DNA from: a virus
Virus record (IMG/VR): IMGVR_UViG_3300037041_002342
Span: 1-43,170 of that record
Direction: 5' to 3' (one strand)
DNA: 43,170 nucleotides
Positions 7,816 to 16,773 of the stretch are shown one piece after another (position 1 is the first letter of the stretch; every line of letters starts with the position of its first letter). Position numbers and translations under genes: made by a program. A model generated the notes under the pieces. It was not told where the DNA came from and made no database searches. It was given only the letters and a program-made list of their open reading frames with translations.

Positions 7816-8687
7816 CACAGCAATATTTTGAAGTAGTTATACAATGTAAACGTGAACTGGTTCATCTTTAGTATGTGGGACATGCTTGACTCCCTGAAGA
7901 TGTAGAACATGTTGTACGGATCAAGAGGAGCGTTGTACTGCTTCTTCCTGTCCTCTACTTCCTCTATTCCGTAGACGGTTGATATCATGAATGAAGACGT
8001 TGTAGGAAGTATCAGATCCTGATCTGAGCTCAGGTTCTTAAATGCAGGAATGTCAACCGTTCCAGTCATCTTCATGAACCTATCAACATCGCTTAGTATT
8101 TCGTCAAACCATTTTGGTGGAATGTTGTCTGCCTTGTTTATGAACACCTGGCTGTCTATGTTGATGTCGTTGAATAGCCCATTATCATTGACCGATTCAA
8201 ACATCTTTGCAAGCTTTTCCCAATCGTTTAGGTCATCATCAATCTCAGGAAGCTCTGATGCATTGAATGAACGTTCAAGTCTCTGAAGAAAATTCTCAGA
8301 CTTTAACCTGTTGAACCACATGGAATCATACCACTTGACGAACTCATTGGCTGCATTTGCCTGTTCATCCCTGGTCACTTTGTTCTTGCTCGTCTGCGAG
8401 TTTATGACGGAAAGTGTGGACTTCTTTAGGAACAGATCATTTATACCAGTCTCAAACGATGCCTTGTTCTTGTTGAATATGTCTGATGTTCTTGACATTG
8501 GGCACAGAAAGTTGTTTGCATCCATCGTCTGTGCTGCATACTGCTTCAACAAAAGCCTCTGCGCAACGCACGCAAGAAACTGTGGGTACGTTATGTTTGA
8601 GGCTGCAAGGTTCTTTAGGTTTGAGAACGTAAAGGTCACGCCCATGGCCTGAAACAGCTCACCTACCGGTTGTTGGTCCTTTTCCAT
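7815..8687 (-). CDS. Hypothetical protein, 290 residues, in the head-gene block
   Basis: Starts MEKDQQPVGELFQAMG and lacks the leader carried by the genes on both sides. No membrane segment, cysteine cluster or known motif is seen. Hydrophilic with many aromatic and Asn/Asp residues. It starts two bases after the stop of the 444-residue gene and its TGA overlaps the next ATG, so it is translated with them. Possibly a chaperone or partner for the flanking internal proteins, but this is only context. Confidence 0.75.
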   Translation of the reverse strand: MEKDQQPVGELFQAMGVTFTFSNLKNLAASNITYPQFLACVAQRLLLKQYAAQTMDANNFLCPMSRTSDIFNKNKASFETGINDLFLKKSTLSVINSQTSKNKVTRDEQANAANEFVKWYDSMWFNRLKSENFLQRLERSFNASELPEIDDDLNDWEKLAKMFESVNDNGLFNDINIDSQVFINKADNIPPKWFDEILSDVDRFMKMTGTVDIPAFKNLSSDQDLILPTTSSFMISTVYGIEEVEDRKKQYNAPLDPYNMFYIFRESSMSHILKMNQFTFTLYNYFKILL

Positions 8688-8689
8688 TC

Positions 8690-10024
8690 TTATCCGACCA
8701 ATTTTTTGAACATCGTGATAGGGATTATTATCCTAGTTGACCCGTCTGTATAGAGGCCTTTGATATCAGGCCTTTCTGTCCTTCTAAATCCATGTGTGTT
8801 GCCCCATCCAAGAACATCCGCTCTTACTGATCGTATGGTTGACCTTGAGTCCTTTCTTGCATCTATCCTGTTTGTGTACTCCTCAAACTTGTTCTGCCCT
8901 ATCTGCCCATCAGCAAGCAGTGCTTTAATGATGTTCTTGAACTCAGGAGATAGGTAGCTTATCTTGTACACCTTTATTCCATTGTACTCGTCTTCTTCCA
9001 GACCAGAAGAATATGCCGATTGGTCTTCTTCTCTTTCTGCCTGTCTAGGTGTCGGTATCACGCTTCCTGTTGACATGATGTTTGTGTCACCTATGAGGTC
9101 ATACACCCATGCGCAGCAACCTATGATGAGCATCTTCTGATAAAGGCCAAAAAGGTGTGTGTTGTACAGCGCGCCCATCCATGTTTCTCTTCCTTGCTCA
9201 GGAAGTGCATTGCTCTTTTCTATCACCATCTTTACAGCCGACTTTATTGCAGACATTGCACCTTCCATGTCTGGCAGGTTTGCTTCTAGGTCAGCATCTA
9301 CTATGAAAGAATTGAATGCGCTCTTAACATCTGGATTTATTCCTGCTGTTATAGCATTGGGCTCATACACAGTCGTGTCAAGCCACTTTACATATTGCTT
9401 ATTGTTTGCAATGTTGTTCACAAGCCATGCAAGTGCCTTCTGCCAAGATGACTTTGTGAAGAACGACTTTAGGCTCGTGAATATCTTTGTCATCGGCCCA
9501 GCTGTCGGGTCCGCAGACTTCGTGAGGATTATGGATTCAGACTGGGCCTGTATTGATTCTCCAAGCGATCCTCGTATGAGAAATGCCTCAAACGCAGCTA
9601 TGAACTCTGCCAGATTTTCCTTCTCCTGGTTGTAGAGGTCAAGCTTCTTCTTTGTTCCCCAGTATCCTCTGAGCTTCGCCTTGATTTTTTGCCTCTCCTT
9701 TTCCGGTATAGCAGCATTGAAGATCTTCTTTGTCTTTATGCCCTTCCATGCCTCTACCGCAAACGTGTTTACCATCTGTGCAGCAAACACAGATAGGTCC
9801 TGTTCAGGGCTAAGTATTTCATAGAACGCAGATGCCTTTGGGAACGACTTCTTTTCAATGCCAAAATCCCAAAGCCATCCTGAAACCTTGACATCCGACA
9901 GTGCCTTTCCATCAAGGTTTATACCATCTCCTACAGCCTCATTCATCGGAACGAGATCTGATATCTGCCTTCCTTCAAACATCGGCTTGGGGAGGAATGA
10001 TTCTATGTTCTTAATGTTCTTCAT
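8690..10024 (-). CDS. Putative internal head protein, 444 residues
   Basis: The start is taken as ATG 10024. A TTG five codons earlier would translate the promoter-like element as MIYTS. The leader runs MKNIKNIESFLPKPMFEGRQ and reaches VPMNEAV, with a possible cleavage after Glu29; IESF replaces the aromatic pair. A hydrophobic stretch around residues 305-320 (LIIGCCAWVYDLIG) might be membrane-active. The family is not recognised. Between the 739- and 290-residue genes in the block after the portal. Inferred to be packaged in the head. Confidence 0.8.
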   Translation of the reverse strand: MKNIKNIESFLPKPMFEGRQISDLVPMNEAVGDGINLDGKALSDVKVSGWLWDFGIEKKSFPKASAFYEILSPEQDLSVFAAQMVNTFAVEAWKGIKTKKIFNAAIPEKERQKIKAKLRGYWGTKKKLDLYNQEKENLAEFIAAFEAFLIRGSLGESIQAQSESIILTKSADPTAGPMTKIFTSLKSFFTKSSWQKALAWLVNNIANNKQYVKWLDTTVYEPNAITAGINPDVKSAFNSFIVDADLEANLPDMEGAMSAIKSAVKMVIEKSNALPEQGRETWMGALYNTHLFGLYQKMLIIGCCAWVYDLIGDTNIMSTGSVIPTPRQAEREEDQSAYSSGLEEDEYNGIKVYKISYLSPEFKNIIKALLADGQIGQNKFEEYTNRIDARKDSRSTIRSVRADVLGWGNTHGFRRTERPDIKGLYTDGSTRIIIPITMFKKLVG

Positions 10025-10028
10025 GCTT

Positions 10029-10037
10029 GTATATATC
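10029..10037 (-). promoter_or_regulatory. Late-promoter-like element GATATATAC
   Basis: The minus strand reads TGATATATAC, in which TGA is the stop codon of the upstream 739-residue gene. It ends only 4 bases before ATG 10024, so a transcript from it would be nearly leaderless. Confidence 0.45.
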
Positions 10038-12255
10038 AATTCGTCTTTGATGTGATCATGGAGACAAGGTAGTCCTTCAGCTTGACGAGTGACTTGTCTC
10101 CTGGCTTTCCTGTTACCGGAAGACCCAGCTTCTCTTGGTACGCCTTGATTGCATCCTGTGTGTCATCGTCCAATGTTCCAGAGACAACAACGCTAGGAGT
10201 TTGGCCTTCCTTCCTCTGTATCTGGTTGAGGACCTTCTGGTATTCCTCTATCTCCTGTCTTGTGAAAGACTCCTCATACTCGCCTGCCTCTGTTGAGACG
10301 ATCATCTTGCATATCTTTTCAAGGCCATACAGGTTCATCATTGACCTCATTATTATGCCAAAGGTGGAATACTCCATGACGCCGTATAGCGTTCTCAGCT
10401 TGCCCATCTCCTTGTATACGTCTGAGAACTCAGAGTTAAGGGACAGGTACATCCTTGAGAGCTGCTTCTTTGACTCAAGATCAAAGTCCTGTTCGAGAAG
10501 GGAATTTATGGCATCGACGGTTGCATAGAGGCCGTCTGCATCAAACCCGTAAAACGTCTTGAATGGATCCCTGTTTATGTTGTATGAAAGTATGAGGCCT
10601 GTCATTGCAACGAAAGCCTCTTCCTTCTCACTTAGCTGTTCACCAAGGTCCTTCTCTATCTGTCTGGATCTCTCATTGAACTCCTCTTGCGTTATCACAC
10701 CGTTCTCTTTGAGCGCCTCAGTTACGTCTGACTGGACGAAATCATTCATGATCTTACGCTTGAACGTCGAGAACATCTTCAAGAACTCTCTGGATTCTTC
10801 AATGAGCTCTTGTGTGTTGACAGGCTCATTCGATCCCAACAGTATCTTCATGTTTGGGTTTGAGTAGCTGATGTATCCGTATTCATCAAGAGATGTAGGA
10901 GATCCCTCATCAAAGAACGTTTCCTCTATCGCCTCTGCTGCCATTCCATCTGCCTGTGCAACAACGCTTATGAGTTTTGCTATTCCTATCTTCTCATTTA
11001 TCTTATCTGTAAACCCATAGAAAAGTGAGGACTTCTTCAGGGAATCTTCGTTCTCCTTAAAGTACTTTTCTGGGTATTCAAAGCAAAGCTGTGCAGTCTT
11101 TGCAAAGAAGTCAGCAGTTGTGCTTCCTGCCTTTAGCATCGTATCAAGCTCCTTTGCGTCATCTATTGGAAGGTTCTCTGATCCTCCTGCAAAGAAGAGC
11201 TTGAATATCTCTGCAAAGCTTGCGGTGTTTGTATCGATCTTCGTCAGGGAAACACCTTCCTGCATGAACTTTTCTTTAGATTCTTCCAGGCCTCTTTGGA
11301 AGCTATCGACTGCCTTGTTCTGCTGTTCATTCTTTAGGTAGTTCAACACAATGCCGCCTGTGTACACTGTTGTAGCTAGAACGAATGCTCTCTTGAGGTT
11401 TCTCTTGAATCCGTTCCATAGGCCTCCGTTTTTGTCTGATGGCTTTGATCTTGACGGTCTTGAAACGTCATCGAGGTTTGACTTCCCATCATCTGCCATC
11501 TCTCTGGAAAGCCTCTTTACAAAACCTTCCTTTCCTTGTGACTTAAGCCCTGGAACGGCCTCATCAGCAAGGTTTGCGCCCGGCTCCATGCCTCTTCCAA
11601 GTATTCCGTTCCTTGAGTATATCCTGCTTGAGGACTTTGTGTAAACGCTTGTGCCGCTTGCGCCCTTTAGGAAATCATCCGACTTCTGGGCATACTGCCT
11701 TGCTGCAGCAAGCTTATCAAGGTCGCCAGATTTTGCTGCATCATCAACGGAGCTCTGTGCGTTCTTGATGTCATCCATGTACTGGTTTCTTAGCTTCCTT
11801 GTTGGAATGTCATCTATCTTTGATGTAAGATCATCTATTGCCTTCTGCTCTACGCCTATCTTCTTTACCTTTTCGAGGTACTTCTGTGATGACTGTCTTG
11901 CAGCATTGATCATCCCTTCATCTCCGGCATGATAGCCTGCTATGTACTTCTTTGTTATGTCGTCGCCCTCTTTCTGTAACGCCCTTCTAGACTCCTTCGA
12001 AAGCGACTGCCACCAGGGTTGCTTCTGTGTGTTTATGACATCAGCAAGACCCTTTTCCAGCTTTGATACATCATCAGCAGATGCACCAAACATCTTTCTG
12101 ATGATGCTTCCGACTCCTTTGAATCCGCTCTTGACGAGGTCATCAACCGTTCTTCCTGTCTGTCTTGCGACCGTTGATAGCGCAGCAGAACGTGCATCCT
12201 CATTCAAAGGACCAGCGTTGCTCTGTTTGTTCCACTGATTGAAGTTCTTTATCAT
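10036..12255 (-). CDS. Putative ejected internal head protein with peptidoglycan-binding-like C-terminus
   Basis: 739 residues. The leader MIKNFNQWNKQSNAGPLNED has FNQW and LNE at residues 17-19. A long charged helical region follows, then a hydrophobic segment near residues 290-310 (RAFVLATTVYTGGIVLNYL). The last 65 residues resemble a PG_binding_1 domain: VLNQIQ, then SGTLDDDTQDAIKAYQEKLG and LPVTGKPGDKSLVKL. No catalytic cell-wall motif is seen. A leader for head packaging, a membrane segment and a cell-wall-binding tail together suggest a protein delivered with DNA during cell entry. The domain match is by eye and the role is inferred. Confidence 0.82.
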   Translation of the reverse strand: MIKNFNQWNKQSNAGPLNEDARSAALSTVARQTGRTVDDLVKSGFKGVGSIIRKMFGASADDVSKLEKGLADVINTQKQPWWQSLSKESRRALQKEGDDITKKYIAGYHAGDEGMINAARQSSQKYLEKVKKIGVEQKAIDDLTSKIDDIPTRKLRNQYMDDIKNAQSSVDDAAKSGDLDKLAAARQYAQKSDDFLKGASGTSVYTKSSSRIYSRNGILGRGMEPGANLADEAVPGLKSQGKEGFVKRLSREMADDGKSNLDDVSRPSRSKPSDKNGGLWNGFKRNLKRAFVLATTVYTGGIVLNYLKNEQQNKAVDSFQRGLEESKEKFMQEGVSLTKIDTNTASFAEIFKLFFAGGSENLPIDDAKELDTMLKAGSTTADFFAKTAQLCFEYPEKYFKENEDSLKKSSLFYGFTDKINEKIGIAKLISVVAQADGMAAEAIEETFFDEGSPTSLDEYGYISYSNPNMKILLGSNEPVNTQELIEESREFLKMFSTFKRKIMNDFVQSDVTEALKENGVITQEEFNERSRQIEKDLGEQLSEKEEAFVAMTGLILSYNINRDPFKTFYGFDADGLYATVDAINSLLEQDFDLESKKQLSRMYLSLNSEFSDVYKEMGKLRTLYGVMEYSTFGIIMRSMMNLYGLEKICKMIVSTEAGEYEESFTRQEIEEYQKVLNQIQRKEGQTPSVVVSGTLDDDTQDAIKAYQEKLGLPVTGKPGDKSLVKLKDYLVSMITSKTN

Positions 12256-12262
12256 CTGCTGT

Positions 12263-14407
12263 TTACTTTTTCTTTAGGTATTCTTCTATTGCTTCTGTGA
12301 GCTTCTCCACAATTGGCATCCATTCATCGTCCTCCATTGAATCCATCTTGTGACTCTCCTTCACCTGGTCTCTGAGTTCTTTGCTTATTGCACCGTCCTC
12401 AAACAGTACGTCTTCTATCTCATTGACGAAGGTTCTTAGAGAGTACTTTATGACCTCCAACAGGAATGGTGTGACAAGGTACGCAAATGGATACTGTTCG
12501 CCTCCTAATGCCCTTCCTTTATCAGTATCATTAAGTGCCTTTACAAACCATGAAAGAACGTTGAAGTATTCCTGGTACCTTGCGTCCTTTTGGTTGCTAG
12601 GACCACCAAAGGCAACCTTTGAATGGTACATGATGCTACCCATTGAGATGCACATGTTCTTGACATATGTCTTAAAATCTTCGAGGTCTTTGATCTTATA
12701 AACAAGCTCATCATCTATTTCTATCGAGTACCCGGAAGATGTCTTCTTCATGGTGGCAAAATTGAACTGGTCCAAAAATGTTTCATTGAACGCTTTCAGT
12801 AGGTTCTCGCCTTCAATTGCCTTTGTAAAGAACTCCTTTCCTGATGACGCAATGTCCTTCACCGTCTGCCAAGTACTTGTTGGGCTGAATGCGCTTAGCT
12901 TGCTCTTTGTTATTTCATCAAGTATGAAGTCGCCAACGTTTGCCTTTGCAAATGCCACAGAGTCCTCGTTCTTGTCGCTTAGAGTTTTTGCAGTCTCATT
13001 TCCTCCACTGAAGAGAATGAAGTTTATCTCGGCTACCGCATTGCTGAAGTCCCCGCCTCCAAACTGCCCCAATAGATCAGTCAATTCCATTATTGTAATG
13101 AGAGATTCCTTCTCCTTTCCTAATCTTTCAATGTACATTGCAGCTTCATTTGCGTCATACTTGACAAACATGGCTTCAATGAGGGCTCTATCTTTCTTTG
13201 TCTGGAAGTACTGCGTCTTACTTCTTATGTCACCTATTACCTTATCGAGGTCATCTATGATGTTTTTGAACTTTGCGACCCTCTCTGTTGCTGCAACAAA
13301 AGCTTGGTTGTTTATGAAGTAAACACCCTTGTCTGCCTCTCCAACATCAAGGACCCTTTGGTACTGTGATTTTTGCTTTCTCATTGTCTTTGCTGTCGCC
13401 TTGATCTTGTTTGATACCTCCTCAAGGCAAACTATTCCGCAAAGGATCTTTATGTACGGTTCCCACTTTGTGCCCTTTGCCCAGCCCATACCAATCTCAT
13501 CTATGTCATCTATTGATGAAAGCTCTGTTATCACATCGCTGACAATAGGTTCAAGCTTCGATGGAAACTTTATAGGTCCATCAGCAGCAGTAAATGATGG
13601 GTACTCCTTCGTCAACTGTTGGAACCTAACGATGTCAAAGTCTGCATTAGATCCACTGATGAACTCTGATAGCATCCTTATCGTCATCACCTGTCTGTTC
13701 GATGTGTTGTCTGGGCTTATGCTGTTCACTGCATCAAACATTGAATCAACAAAGTCCTTTATCTTCATTGATCCAGTGTCCTTCATGAATCCACTGAGTG
13801 GGTACTCGGTGAACATTCCAACGTTTTGGTTTGCAAAGTTCTCAAAGTATTGCTCTTGCGACGCCTTATCCGTCTTTATCCTGTTTGGATCCACCATGGA
13901 GGATGCAAAGATGGAATAGAATGATCTGTAAAGCTTCACAAGGTTGTCCTCCATGTCTGAGTCCAGTGATTCTGGAACAGATGCCATGAGATCCTTTGCG
14001 TTCTTTATAGACTCCTTGTTCTTTGCAATTATGAGATCCTGCTGTGAGAACAGCTTAACGAACAGCTGGTAGTACAGGTACATGAAGAACGTTTCCACGT
14101 ACTCATCGTACTCGATCTCTACATCGCCGTTTGGCTTCTCTGTCTTTGTTAGTTTAGCAAACTTCCTTATCTTCTTCTGCGCATCTTGAAGGGCTCCAAA
14201 GAGTTTTCCAAATGGAGCTATCAGACCATTGAACTTTTTGTATGTGAATCCATTTTCTGTCTCACCGAAGAACTTTGTTATCTCTGATCCGCGTCTTGAG
14301 ATTGTCTCGTTAGGAGAAAGCACCTTTGAAATTGGAAGAGGATCTGATCCTGGTGCCTCAGACTGTTTGAAAATATTTGGATTAAATTCTTCTGATAGGA
14401 ACTTCAT
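12263..14407 (-). CDS. Hypothetical large protein directly downstream of the portal, 714 residues
   Basis: Starts MKFLSEEFNPNIFKQSE, 13 bases after the portal stop, and is translated with it. Mostly alpha-helical in composition and acidic, with no membrane segment, zinc site or known motif. The start shows FLSEEF and later a VLSPNE tripeptide, which only weakly recall the leader signature of its neighbours. In T4 this position holds the prohead core and protease genes (67, 68, 21, 22), but no protease catalytic pattern was recognised here. It could be a prohead core or internal protein. Function unknown. Confidence 0.8.
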   Translation of the reverse strand: MKFLSEEFNPNIFKQSEAPGSDPLPISKVLSPNETISRRGSEITKFFGETENGFTYKKFNGLIAPFGKLFGALQDAQKKIRKFAKLTKTEKPNGDVEIEYDEYVETFFMYLYYQLFVKLFSQQDLIIAKNKESIKNAKDLMASVPESLDSDMEDNLVKLYRSFYSIFASSMVDPNRIKTDKASQEQYFENFANQNVGMFTEYPLSGFMKDTGSMKIKDFVDSMFDAVNSISPDNTSNRQVMTIRMLSEFISGSNADFDIVRFQQLTKEYPSFTAADGPIKFPSKLEPIVSDVITELSSIDDIDEIGMGWAKGTKWEPYIKILCGIVCLEEVSNKIKATAKTMRKQKSQYQRVLDVGEADKGVYFINNQAFVAATERVAKFKNIIDDLDKVIGDIRSKTQYFQTKKDRALIEAMFVKYDANEAAMYIERLGKEKESLITIMELTDLLGQFGGGDFSNAVAEINFILFSGGNETAKTLSDKNEDSVAFAKANVGDFILDEITKSKLSAFSPTSTWQTVKDIASSGKEFFTKAIEGENLLKAFNETFLDQFNFATMKKTSSGYSIEIDDELVYKIKDLEDFKTYVKNMCISMGSIMYHSKVAFGGPSNQKDARYQEYFNVLSWFVKALNDTDKGRALGGEQYPFAYLVTPFLLEVIKYSLRTFVNEIEDVLFEDGAISKELRDQVKESHKMDSMEDDEWMPIVEKLTEAIEEYLKKK

Positions 14408-14420
14408 TTCATTGGTTAGT

Positions 14421-16061
14421 TTATTCTACTGTCTCTTCTTCGGCTGCCTCTACCTCTGCTGTTGCTTCTTCCTCAGCTGGCGTCTCACCTGCCTCCTCTT
14501 CTGCTGCCGCTGTTTCTGCTCCTGCCTCTGCTTCTTCTGTTTCAATGATGAGCCTCTTCCTGTTCTCTTCGAGCTCACTTGCTGTAAAGTCAAGGAACTG
14601 TTCAACTAGCCAGTTGACGGAGAAGAATGGCTTGTCACCTTCTGCCTTGAAGTCCTTCAGCTTTGTGATGTGGTCTATCTCCTTCTGGAGGATCTCCATC
14701 TTCTTTGACTTCTCAAAGAGGTTGTCGCTGTTGAACCTTATGCCTATGTTGTTCTTGATGAGAAGATCGTCCTTGAACTCAGGGTGCTTGAGCGTGAACG
14801 CAAGCCACACCGGCTTGTATATGATCTCCTGGAAGCTTGACCTCAAACGGTTGATCAGCTTTGCAAACCTGATCTCCTCACGCTCTGCGCCTTCAGCGTT
14901 GAACGTTATGGTTCCTGCTCCGCCTTCTTGGTTGAACCTGTTGAATGGAATGCCAGATTCCATCTTAAGCTTGTCTCTGAAATACTTCAAGGCATCCATG
15001 TTTGAAAGGTCCGGGCCTCCGTTTTCGATGGCCTCGATGCTTACGGTCTCTCCTCCCTTGTTAGGGAAGATGTAGTTCTTGTAGAACGGGATGTTAGGAC
15101 GTCCCTGAACGTTCAGCTCACCGCTGTCGTTGTCAAGGTATAGGTCCTCACGATAGATCGATGCAAACTGAGAAAGAGACTGTACCCACCTCTGTGGCGA
15201 CTTGGATCCAACTGGAACAACCATCTTCATGCGCCACTGCGCGTTCATGATGTTCCATATGATCCTTGAGTTCTCGAGAACACGAAGCAGGTTGAAGCTT
15301 CTTACGAGCGGCTCAATGTATGATATCGGCCCCACGCCAGATCTTGCATAGGATATGTAGATGATCTGTGAATCGTAGAGGATGCGCCTCTTGTTGTAGT
15401 CGTTCTCATACTGGTACCAGACCTTCTTTCTTATGCCGCCCTCAAGGACAACATCGGGCCTAAGGCTCGCAGGATCAAGCTCCTTGAATCCTATTATGTC
15501 TGTTGCCTTCTCGTTGTAGATGACCTCAAACGCAAGAACGCCTTCAATGACAAACTGTCTAAAAAGGGAGAACGCCTGCTGGTCCTCATTAAACCTGAAC
15601 GCAGTGTAGACCCTGTCAAATGTTGCATTGAGATCATCTATGACCTCCTGCTCCTTGTTATCGGTTACAACGCCTGGAATTCCCTTTGTGTCGATGTAGC
15701 AGAAACGGTTCTTGTTGTCGTAAACGATTGACTCGTCTGCGACAATGTTGATCATGAAGTTTATCTCACCGTTTCTGGCGAACTTCCTGAGCATCTCCCT
15801 CTTGCCAACGTAGTCCTTGTCAAAGTACGTGATGTACTTCTTTGGTCCAACGTCCTGTATGGCAAGCGCATACTGGAGTTCGCTCTGCGTCATAGCATCT
15901 GCGCCTGCAATGTGCGCAAACATTGATTCGGTTGATCCAACAGCCATGGACTGCTTGATCACCATGTCATCGTAGTTCATCCCAAGGTTTGCTATCCTTC
16001 GTATCGTGGAAGCAAGCCTTGAGCTCAACGAGTCATCTTTTCTGTCAAAAAAACCTGCCAT
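14421..16061 (-). CDS. 20: Portal vertex protein (T4 gp20-like)
   Basis: 546 residues, close to the 524 of T4 gp20. The portal forms the dodecameric ring through which DNA is packed and ejected and nucleates prohead assembly. Support: the block IEAIENGGPDLSNMDALKYF, then RDKLKMESGIPFNRF, and later AEREEIRFAKLINRLRSSF, which correspond to the conserved middle of gp20 (the eidirYFqnKLykalnvPisR region and the EItRdElkF region). The C-terminal 40 residues are an unusual Glu/Ala-rich tail. It heads a minus-strand run of head genes and has a late-type element 16 bases upstream. Confidence 0.88.
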   Translation of the reverse strand: MAGFFDRKDDSLSSRLASTIRRIANLGMNYDDMVIKQSMAVGSTESMFAHIAGADAMTQSELQYALAIQDVGPKKYITYFDKDYVGKREMLRKFARNGEINFMINIVADESIVYDNKNRFCYIDTKGIPGVVTDNKEQEVIDDLNATFDRVYTAFRFNEDQQAFSLFRQFVIEGVLAFEVIYNEKATDIIGFKELDPASLRPDVVLEGGIRKKVWYQYENDYNKRRILYDSQIIYISYARSGVGPISYIEPLVRSFNLLRVLENSRIIWNIMNAQWRMKMVVPVGSKSPQRWVQSLSQFASIYREDLYLDNDSGELNVQGRPNIPFYKNYIFPNKGGETVSIEAIENGGPDLSNMDALKYFRDKLKMESGIPFNRFNQEGGAGTITFNAEGAEREEIRFAKLINRLRSSFQEIIYKPVWLAFTLKHPEFKDDLLIKNNIGIRFNSDNLFEKSKKMEILQKEIDHITKLKDFKAEGDKPFFSVNWLVEQFLDFTASELEENRKRLIIETEEAEAGAETAAAEEEAGETPAEEEATAEVEAAEEETVE

Positions 16062-16077
16062 AGGGTCTAATGTTGTA

Positions 16078-16087
16078 CTATATATTC
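16078..16087 (-). promoter_or_regulatory. Late-promoter-like element before the portal gene
   Basis: The minus strand reads GAATATATAG, 16 bases before ATG 16061. Same core and spacing as the elements before the genes at 3660 and 5584. The rest of the gap 16062-16143 shows only a weak CCCTC/GAGGG inverted repeat and no gene. Confidence 0.55.
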
Positions 16088-16143
16088 GTTTCTAGCTAGT
16101 TATACCCTCAGATGATGTTATCTATTTTCACCAGAGGGAACAC

Positions 16144-16773
16144 TCATGTGTTTTCCTTATACATCTCAACCGGGTTCTTGTTAACGAATGTTGTAGGAAG
16201 GTAGTATATCAGGAACTTCCAGTCCTCATATCTCACAGCCTTTACTGTGTCTCTCATGATCTTTGTTCTGTCTATCTTCATGAGCCTTGGCTTTAGGTCT
16301 ATGAGGTCAAAGAACTTCTTTCTGTATTCCTGGTGGATGAATGGAAGGTCTGTTTGGTCCCTTGTCCCGTTGCTGATCTTCTTTATATTGTCTTCGATCT
16401 GGTTTGGGAAGGCCTTTACTATTCCGTTGAACAGCTTTACTCTATCCCTAGGGTTCAGGTAGTTTATGTTTATTCCTATCTCAAACAACCTATCGCCTTG
16501 TTCTATGCTGTTTGTGATGCTAAGAAACATTGGATGAAGGTCAGGCCCCTTTCCATCATACCTAAAGCTGTAGATCTTTCCAGAAAATAGCCTGTTTCTG
16601 TTGAATATGAGGTAGTCATCAAGGGTCTGTTCAAAGCCTGAGTAGCTGCTCTTGATGTAGTTCTTGCTCACCCAGTCCTGGAGGCTCTTTATGTCTATGA
16701 TCCCATTCTTCAGAGACGAAGGACCAAAGTTATAGATGTATTCAAAATCTCCAAAGACTTCTTTGAGGTTCAT
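16144..16773 (-). CDS. Conserved T4-like protein of unknown function, 209 residues
   Basis: Overlaps the gp4-like gene upstream by ATGA. The segment GKIYSFRYDGKG, then LFEIGININYLNPRDRVKLF, recalls an uncharacterised family I associate with T4-like cyanophages, whose hallmark is a G(I/L)N(I/L)(N/H)YL-x-P-x-x-R motif. In T4 the gene after gp4 is baseplate gp53, but I do not see a gp53 match. Soluble, no membrane segment. Probably a virion assembly or DNA-packaging accessory by position; the role is not known. Confidence 0.8.
   Translation of the reverse strand: MNLKEVFGDFEYIYNFGPSSLKNGIIDIKSLQDWVSKNYIKSSYSGFEQTLDDYLIFNRNRLFSGKIYSFRYDGKGPDLHPMFLSITNSIEQGDRLFEIGININYLNPRDRVKLFNGIVKAFPNQIEDNIKKISNGTRDQTDLPFIHQEYRKKFFDLIDLKPRLMKIDRTKIMRDTVKAVRYEDWKFLIYYLPTTFVNKNPVEMYKENT

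Noticed and set aside
16105-16137. CCCTC/GAGGG inverted repeat between the 209-residue gene and the portal as a terminator
   Set aside because: Five-base arms with a long loop and no T tract.
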